From NCBI RefSeq assembly GCF_030758775.1, contig NZ_CP132384.1, forward strand, positions 1,426,001 to 1,490,000: a DNA stretch of 64,000 nucleotides. Reading direction: 5' to 3'. The notes beneath the pieces were generated by a model. That model was not told the DNA's origin. It saw only the letters and a list, made by a program, of their open reading frames with translations, and ran no database searches. Source of the stretch: Bifidobacterium asteroides (lineage in GTDB: Bacteria; Actinomycetota; Actinomycetes; Actinomycetales; Bifidobacteriaceae). Below, piece after piece: positions 58,951 to 64,000 of the stretch. Every line of letters begins with the position of its first letter. The first letter of the stretch is position 1. The position numbers and the translations under genes are program-made.

Positions 58951-59702
58951 ATGAGTCAGAAAATTCAACCCTCTAAGCAAGGGATCCATGCCCCCTCTGG
59001 GCGCAGAAGCGGGGAGGAGATCCGCTCTGCAATCTTGGATCATCTGCATACGGCAGCCGAACAGACCGGTGCAGGCCTAACTGCGCAGCAGATCGGAGCA
59101 GCCTTCGGCATCCATCCGACGACCGCTCGTTTCCATCTTGAACGCCTGGTCGAACAGGGCGATGCTGTCCGTCATACAAGAGACAGGGAAGGTCGATCGG
59201 CCGGTCGAGGCAGACCGTCTGTCATCTACTCCCCTATATTCACAAACCATGCCAGGGAGGATATGATCTCCTCGCTCTGCTTGGCGCTGGAAACTGCCTG
59301 TCCCGATGCTGACAGCAGAGGTAGGGCTGCGCTGAAAGCAGGTCAGGTCTGGGGTCGTACCCTGGCCAGACAAAGCGGGGCGAATGCCGAGAAGGACGTG
59401 GCCTCGAGCATGTCGCAGACGCTGTTGAATACTCTGGCCACCCTGGGTTTTGCTCCGGTTATGGCAGAACCGGATTCATCGAGCCTGTTTCTGACCGCAT
59501 GCCCTTCTTGGACAGTGTCAACGCCCATCCCATTATCTGCACGATCCATCTGGGGATGGTCCAAGGAATCGTGGAAGGCAGCAGCAAAGCGGCCGGGAAT
59601 AAAAGAGCCCGTGTATCGCTGGAACCTCTGTCATCGCCAAAAGGATGCTTCCTGAAAGTAGCCAAAGCGGACAACCAATCAAAAAGGAGAGCAAAGCAAT
59701 GA
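58951..59702 (+). pseudogene. Winged-helix regulator with apparent single-base frameshift
   Basis: The first 183 residues or so read as an ArsR/DeoR-like regulator (GLTAQQIGAAFGIHPTTARF, then HLERLVEQG; GFAPVMAEPD). At TGCCCTTCTTGG (59499-59510) the frame changes to unrelated sequence and ends at 59655. One base earlier, the text continues as PFLDSVNAHPIICTIHLGM to [10 protein letters not shown], the usual family ending. That frame stops at 59702 in an ATGA overlap with the ferredoxin. A missing base is therefore likely, by mutation or sequencing error. Probably controls the copper enzyme and ferredoxin. Confidence 0.65.
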
Positions 59703-60085
59703 CCTACGTGATTGCCCAGCCCTGCGTGGACGTCAAGGACAAGGCCTGCGTGGACGAATGCCCGGTGGACTGCATCTACGAGGGCCCCAGGAACCTATAC
59801 ATCAACCCCAACGAATGCATCGACTGCGGTGCCTGCGAGCCCGTCTGCCCGGTGGAGGCCATCTTCTATGAAGAGGATCTGCCAGAGGAATGGACCTGGT
59901 TCAAGGATGCCTCCGAAGACTTCTTCGCCCAAGTCGGAGATGCCGGAGGCGCCCAGGCCCAGGGACCCTACGATCACGACCATCCACAGGTCGCCGCCCT
60001 GCCCCACCAGGATAATTTTGTCTGCATCCAGCCGGAATCGCGCGGCCAGCGCGCGGTCTGGGTCCGCAAGGACCAAATGGAATGA
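59699..60085 (+). CDS. fdxA: 7Fe ferredoxin
   Basis: 128 residues. The first cluster ligands lie in [20 protein letters not shown] and the second in [16 protein letters not shown]. The acidic C-terminal tail is typical of actinobacterial FdxA. AAAAGGAGAG precedes ATG 59699. Carries electrons to an unknown partner; its place after the regulator links it to the copper enzyme by context. Confidence 0.92.
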   Translation: MTYVIAQPCVDVKDKACVDECPVDCIYEGPRNLYINPNECIDCGACEPVCPVEAIFYEEDLPEEWTWFKDASEDFFAQVGDAGGAQAQGPYDHDHPQVAALPHQDNFVCIQPESRGQRAVWVRKDQME

Positions 60086-60687
60086 AGGCCGGTTCAAGCC
60101 AGGACGATCACCTGGTCTTCCCAGACTTTCTGGACCGCCCTGTGGAGGAAGCCGCCCGTCTGCTTTTGGGCTGCCTGATCATCCGGGACTACGAGTCGGA
60201 AGGAAAACAGGCCAGGGTACGGATCGTGGAAACCGAAGCCTACGATCAGAATGATCCGGCCAGCCATGCCTACCATGGACAATCGGCCCGCAACGCCGCT
60301 CTCTTCGGCCCCAGCGGACACATGTATGTCTACTTCACCTATGGCATGCACTACTGCCTGAACATCTCCTGCCAGCAGGACGGGTTCGGCGCCGGTGTGC
60401 TGATTCGGGCCTGCCAGCCAGTGCAGGGTCTGGACCTTCTGCGCAGCCACAGGCACGGACGTCACACGGACCGGGATCTGACCAACGGTCCCGCCAAGCT
60501 CTGCCAGGCATTGGACATTGACAAGCGCTACTACGGCCATGACCTCAGAAAACCGCCCATCCGTCTGGCAGCCGACGGACTGGCCCAGGACGAGACCATC
60601 ACAGCAACGCCACGAATAGGCATATCCCATGCCAAGGAGACTCTGCGAAGGTTCGTCGTCACAGGCAATCCCTACCTGTCTCGATAA
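60082..60687 (+). CDS. mpg: 3-methyladenine DNA glycosylase (AAG type)
   Basis: 201 residues. [20 protein letters not shown] contains the catalytic Glu region; [15 protein letters not shown] and [12 protein letters not shown] are family marks. Removes alkylated purines in base-excision repair. The ATG overlaps the fdxA stop as ATGA. Confidence 0.93.
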   Translation: MKAGSSQDDHLVFPDFLDRPVEEAARLLLGCLIIRDYESEGKQARVRIVETEAYDQNDPASHAYHGQSARNAALFGPSGHMYVYFTYGMHYCLNISCQQDGFGAGVLIRACQPVQGLDLLRSHRHGRHTDRDLTNGPAKLCQALDIDKRYYGHDLRKPPIRLAADGLAQDETITATPRIGISHAKETLRRFVVTGNPYLSR

Positions 60688-60735
60688 GTGAGCGACAATG
60701 CTTCACCTTTGGCTCGCACTGTCTAAAAGAGTGGC

Positions 60736-61983
60736 TTATCGCTCAATAAAGCGTGACTCGACACAGCTCTGGAAGCGGACAAGCGAGAGAATGACGGCAG
60801 CCAGCAGAGCGATGATCAGCATGCCCATGAAACTGCCGGTCACCGGATCCAGGCCAAACACTGTTGAGAAAGCCTTGAAGACCCAGGTGGATGCCGTAAA
60901 ACCAAGGCTGGTGGTGGCTGAAAAGACCCCCATGACCAGCGGATAGCGCTTGTGCTCAGTCAGATTGGACAGATAGTAGGGGCAGGTGGCCATATTGATG
61001 GCACTGCCCGAACCAATCAGAAATGCCGATAAACAAACCAGCGGGAATGAGCGAGTGGTCAGGAAGAGCAGGGCGCCCAGGGCCATCAAAAGGAAGGCAA
61101 CCGGAATGGTCCATTGCCGGCATATCCGCTTGATGCCGTTGATGCCGAGCCCGATCACGACTGAGGAACCCGTGTTGAACATCAGGGCCACCCCGGCTGC
61201 ACTGGTGCCGCCCAAACCATACTTGGCTATGTAGACCGCGAGCTTGTTGTATAGGACGGCGACCAGGAAAATGCTCAGAAACCCAATGAGAATGCAGGAA
61301 ATGGTAGCCCACCAGCATTGTCCACTTTTTCGGGAGGACAGTGCCTCAGATCTTACGGCCTTTTCCGACTCCTCTTCGACGGCGCCAACCCCAGGAACCA
61401 TGAAGATGACCAAGACCAGGGCAGGCAAGGCCAGAAAATAGAGCCAATAGTTGTGCAGCCAACCTCCCTTGGCCAGTACACCGCCCAGAGCAAGAACCAA
61501 CATGGAAGAGCCATCCTGAACAGCCAGGACCAATCCCATCAGCGCCGCCAACTGTTCTCCACGGAAGAACCTGGCCGACAGGCTGGGTAGAACCGTAGTG
61601 GCGATGCCCACGCCAAACCCGACAACCAAGGCAAACAAGAGCAACTGGTTTACACTGCTGTGCACAACAAGGGGCATCAAACCACCCAGAGCGACACACA
61701 GACAGCTGATGCAGGCAGCGGTTCTGAAACTCATTCTGGTCAAGAGCTGACCGAACAGAAGAGCTGAAACTATGGCAGCCGAGGAGCCTATGGAAACCAC
61801 CGACTCGACAGTGGAAGGATCGGCGCGAGGAAAGGATGCCTGAATGGCCGCCACGGAAGGAGAGATGATGGAGTCAAACCGCGACATGATGGCCAAGGCC
61901 ATGATTCCGACCAGAACCCCAAGGTTTCGTCTGGCCAATATCCCTGTGTTCTTGGGCTTAGACGCGCACGGGTCCGGTTCCAC
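60736..61983 (-). CDS. MFS transporter, unknown substrate
   Basis: 415 residues with about 12 membrane helices in two halves (SRFDSIISPSVAAIQASFPR at the start; LTEHKRYPLVMGVFSATTSL late). GTG 61983 is preferred over the long in-frame start at 62064 because AGGGAGG lies eight bases before it. Lies after the SLC13-type permease on the same strand. No substrate can be told. Confidence 0.8.
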   Translation of the reverse strand: MEPDPCASKPKNTGILARRNLGVLVGIMALAIMSRFDSIISPSVAAIQASFPRADPSTVESVVSIGSSAAIVSALLFGQLLTRMSFRTAACISCLCVALGGLMPLVVHSSVNQLLLFALVVGFGVGIATTVLPSLSARFFRGEQLAALMGLVLAVQDGSSMLVLALGGVLAKGGWLHNYWLYFLALPALVLVIFMVPGVGAVEEESEKAVRSEALSSRKSGQCWWATISCILIGFLSIFLVAVLYNKLAVYIAKYGLGGTSAAGVALMFNTGSSVVIGLGINGIKRICRQWTIPVAFLLMALGALLFLTTRSFPLVCLSAFLIGSGSAINMATCPYYLSNLTEHKRYPLVMGVFSATTSLGFTASTWVFKAFSTVFGLDPVTGSFMGMLIIALLAAVILSLVRFQSCVESRFIER

Positions 61984-62038
61984 CGTCGCTGCCTCCCTCT
62001 CAATATCAGCGGCACCATTCCTGGTTGATGGGGGTAGT

Positions 62039-63220
62039 CTACTCCAGCAGCAGGGCCATGCCAACCAACACGACGAGGAAGAGCAGATTAAACGCGGTAT
62101 AGATTTTCAGGTAATCGCCTTTCTTGCCCGGATACTGCTTGACCACAGCCTTGTAGGAAATCAGTGAGGCCATTGAAGCGACCAGGGTGCCGAGCCCTCC
62201 CAGGTTGGTGCCCAGAATGATCGGGCGCCAGGCTGTCGAAAAACCTGAGACCAGCAGGGCTGTTGGCACATTGCTGATGACCTGGCTGCACAGGACCGAG
62301 GTAATCAAAGGGTGGATATTGACCAGGCCACTGACCAGGTTGTAGAACTGGGGGATCCGTCTGGCATTGCCTATAAAGATGAAGAAAGCCACAAAGGTCA
62401 GGAGCAGTCCCCAATCCACATGCAGAAAGACCCGTCTGTCGCAGATCAGAAAGGTCACCGCCACCACCAGGACCATGGCCCACTGGGGAATCAGCTTGGC
62501 CACACCGAGCAGGCAGACAAGAAAGAGCAGGAGGTAGACGGTGATGCGCCATCCGCTGGACTGCTGCATCTCCTTGACCTGAGGCTGTATCCCCTCCTCC
62601 CTGGGCGCTAGTATGCTGCGGCGGATCTCTTGCGCATCCATGCCCTCGAACTTGTTCAGATGCTGATTCCTGAAGACGAACCAGCAGCACAGGAAGAGCA
62701 TCAGGGCTGCAGCCAGGGCATAAGGTGCCATGAGGAGGAGGAACTCCCCGGCAGGCATCTCAGAGCGGGCCTTGAGATATAAGTTGTGAGCATTGCCGAT
62801 GGGCGTCAGCATGCTGCCCACATTGGCACCCAGGGTCATCAGGGTGACGATCAGCAGAGCATGGTTTTCCAGACCAGCCATGATGAGAACAGCAATGGCG
62901 AAGGGCACGAAGGTGACCAGGGCTACATCGTTCGTGATGAACATGCTGGAGAAGAAAGGCAGGGAAACCAGCACCAAGGCCAGGCCCCGCACCGAGCGGA
63001 CACGACTCAGCAGGCCGGCACCAATGGCATGGAAGACCCCGATGCGCTGAAATCCGCAGACCACCATCATGAGGGATCCCAACTGGGTAAGGGTATTGAC
63101 GTGGATGTAGCCAAGATACTGCCGGTCAGGAGGAATGAGGATGCAGGATACGAGAGCGATGACTGCCGCGACGACCAGGACGGTTTCGTTCTTCAGCAGT
63201 CCGATCACCCGATGTTGCAT
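62039..63220 (-). CDS. SLC13/ArsB-type permease
   Basis: 393 residues, about 10-11 helices. FITNDVALVTFVPFAIAVLI and TLGANVGSMLTPIGNAHNLY show the conserved SNNP/TPIGN-like loops of the ion transporter superfamily. The substrate (dicarboxylate, citrate or oxyanion) is not resolvable. ATG 63220 has GGAGGTGACC. Confidence 0.8.
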   Translation of the reverse strand: MQHRVIGLLKNETVLVVAAVIALVSCILIPPDRQYLGYIHVNTLTQLGSLMMVVCGFQRIGVFHAIGAGLLSRVRSVRGLALVLVSLPFFSSMFITNDVALVTFVPFAIAVLIMAGLENHALLIVTLMTLGANVGSMLTPIGNAHNLYLKARSEMPAGEFLLLMAPYALAAALMLFLCCWFVFRNQHLNKFEGMDAQEIRRSILAPREEGIQPQVKEMQQSSGWRITVYLLLFLVCLLGVAKLIPQWAMVLVVAVTFLICDRRVFLHVDWGLLLTFVAFFIFIGNARRIPQFYNLVSGLVNIHPLITSVLCSQVISNVPTALLVSGFSTAWRPIILGTNLGGLGTLVASMASLISYKAVVKQYPGKKGDYLKIYTAFNLLFLVVLVGMALLLE

Positions 63221-63413
63221 GGTCACCTCCGGCGAACGAATTCCTCACTTAGTTTACGCGCCCGCCCACGGCTTACAGGGCCTCTCCCGGCGCTATTTTC
63301 CGCCCCTAAGACCAAGGTCGGGACACTCGGCGCTACTGGTTGCTTGCCTGCCTAGTCCCGACTTTTGATCCTTGTCGGATACGCATAGAGTCGGATCCTT
63401 ATGAGGCATGGAA

Positions 63414-63449
63414 AGGGGTCCTGCGAATCAGTGCATTCGCGGGACCCCT
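63414..63449 (-). terminator. Hairpin after the edge MFS gene
   Basis: AGGGGTCCTGCGAAT pairs with ATTCGCGGGACCCCT (one bulge), a long stem followed on the minus strand by TTTCC. Probable terminator. Confidence 0.6.
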
Positions 63450-63463
63450 GTCAGTCGGCAATA

Positions 63464-64000
63464 TTACTTGTCATTCATTCGTTCCGGATCGGGAATCAGA
63501 TAGGACAGAGCCAGGGCGATCAGCACCAGCACGCCGCCGCCGATCATAGCCGCAATGTATCCAGTACGGGCTCCGCCGGATACTGCCAAGCCGCTCATGC
63601 ATGCATAGAGGACCGCATAGCTCAGGCCTGAGCCCAGGTTGAAGGCTCCGGCGTTGAGTCCCGGCAGATAGCCGGTGTTGTCCGCAGGAGACAGAACCAC
63701 GCCCAGCCCATTGAGCATAATGTTGGCTGTCCCCGCATAGGAGACACCTAGGATCAGGGAGAGCGCCACCAGGCTCCAGATGCTGGGAGCAAGGCAGACG
63801 TAGATGCCAAAGACCAGTCCCAGAACGCTGACAAGCTGACCGACTCTCAGAACCTTGAGATAGCCGAAGCGCGAGGCCAGCATCCCGGCCACAGGGCCAA
63901 AGACCAGACCGACCAGGGCATATGGGGTCAGCGTCGCAAAGGAGACGATGCTGGCCTTCAAGCCGACGCCGACCTCGCCATCCTGAGCAAGTGCCGGAAC
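63464..64000 (-). CDS. MFS transporter, 5' end cut by the window
   Basis: At least 178 residues are open to the window edge (VPALAQDGEVGVGLKASIVS onward), with about five helices and the loop FGPVAGMLASRFGYLKVLRV. It is the C-terminal half of a major-facilitator protein and ends IPDPERMNDK. The start is outside the window. Confidence 0.75.
   Translation of the reverse strand, partial: VPALAQDGEVGVGLKASIVSFATLTPYALVGLVFGPVAGMLASRFGYLKVLRVGQLVSVLGLVFGIYVCLAPSIWSLVALSLILGVSYAGTANIMLNGLGVVLSPADNTGYLPGLNAGAFNLGSGLSYAVLYACMSGLAVSGGARTGYIAAMIGGGVLVLIALALSYLIPDPERMNDK

Noticed and set aside
1-64000. CRISPR array, rRNA or insertion sequence
   Set aside because: No regularly spaced repeats, rRNA segments or transposase reading frames were seen.

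Overview
The window looks like chromosome of a high-GC actinobacterium of the Bifidobacterium type that carries one complete-looking prophage of about 40 kb. This rests on purF-purM-purD and purE-purK gene order, high GC, the overall style of the proteins and the bifidobacterial character of the prophage. No rRNA or marker gene fixes the species. The NirK-like copper enzyme on the right flank would fit the bee-gut clade, but that is only a guess. LEFT FLANK (1-15723): purF, purM and purD run rightward. An LTA-synthase-type sulfatase lies tail to tail with purD. Next come an orphan zinc/manganese-type binding lipoprotein with a Fur-like box upstream, an esterase plus MprF-like aminoacyl-phospholipid synthase pair, a Fur/Zur-family regulator, leftward purE-purK, a divergent DXS-like enzyme and a tRNA-Arg(UCU). 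PROPHAGE (15677-55977): the phage has integrated in the 3' end of tRNA-Arg. A 47-bp exact core is duplicated at 15677-15723 and 55931-55977. Two tandem TTGTGTGCCA arm-type sites lie just inside each end. From the right end come the tyrosine integrase, then a rightward immunity cassette (XRE repressor, ImmA/IrrE-type protease, lipoprotein, small basic protein). A divergent operator region separates this from a long leftward early operon. That operon holds a Cro-like protein, BRO/KilA antirepressor, many small overlapping genes, SSB, nucleases, a replication initiator with iteron-like repeats, and an expanded family of Cys/His-rich small proteins. A zinc-ribbon/HTH protein closes it directly above a consensus promoter for the late genes. 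The late operon also runs leftward: methyltransferase, HNH, small and large terminase, portal, MuF, scaffold, capsid, connectors, major tail protein, frameshifted tail chaperone, tape measure, tail tip, fibre, endolysin and holin. It ends at a hairpin terminator. Between this terminator and attL lie three cargo genes: a ClpP/SppA-fold protease, an AT-rich membrane protein and a small charged protein. RIGHT FLANK (55978-64000): a large fused copper enzyme with a complete NirK ligand set is divergent from a winged-helix regulator that appears frameshifted. The regulator leads into a 7Fe ferredoxin and a 3-methyladenine DNA glycosylase. Next are a leftward SLC13-type permease and MFS transporter, then an MFS gene cut by the window edge. 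HOW IT WORKS TOGETHER: the prophage reads as a cos-type siphovirus whose immunity switch is a repressor plus metalloprotease pair with an antirepressor. Its early operon is translationally coupled through ATGA and GTGA overlaps. The strongest unusual signals are the NirK-type fusion, the Zn-motif family, two apparent frameshifts outside the classic tail chaperone, a probable replication origin inside the initiator gene, and the cargo genes next to attL.
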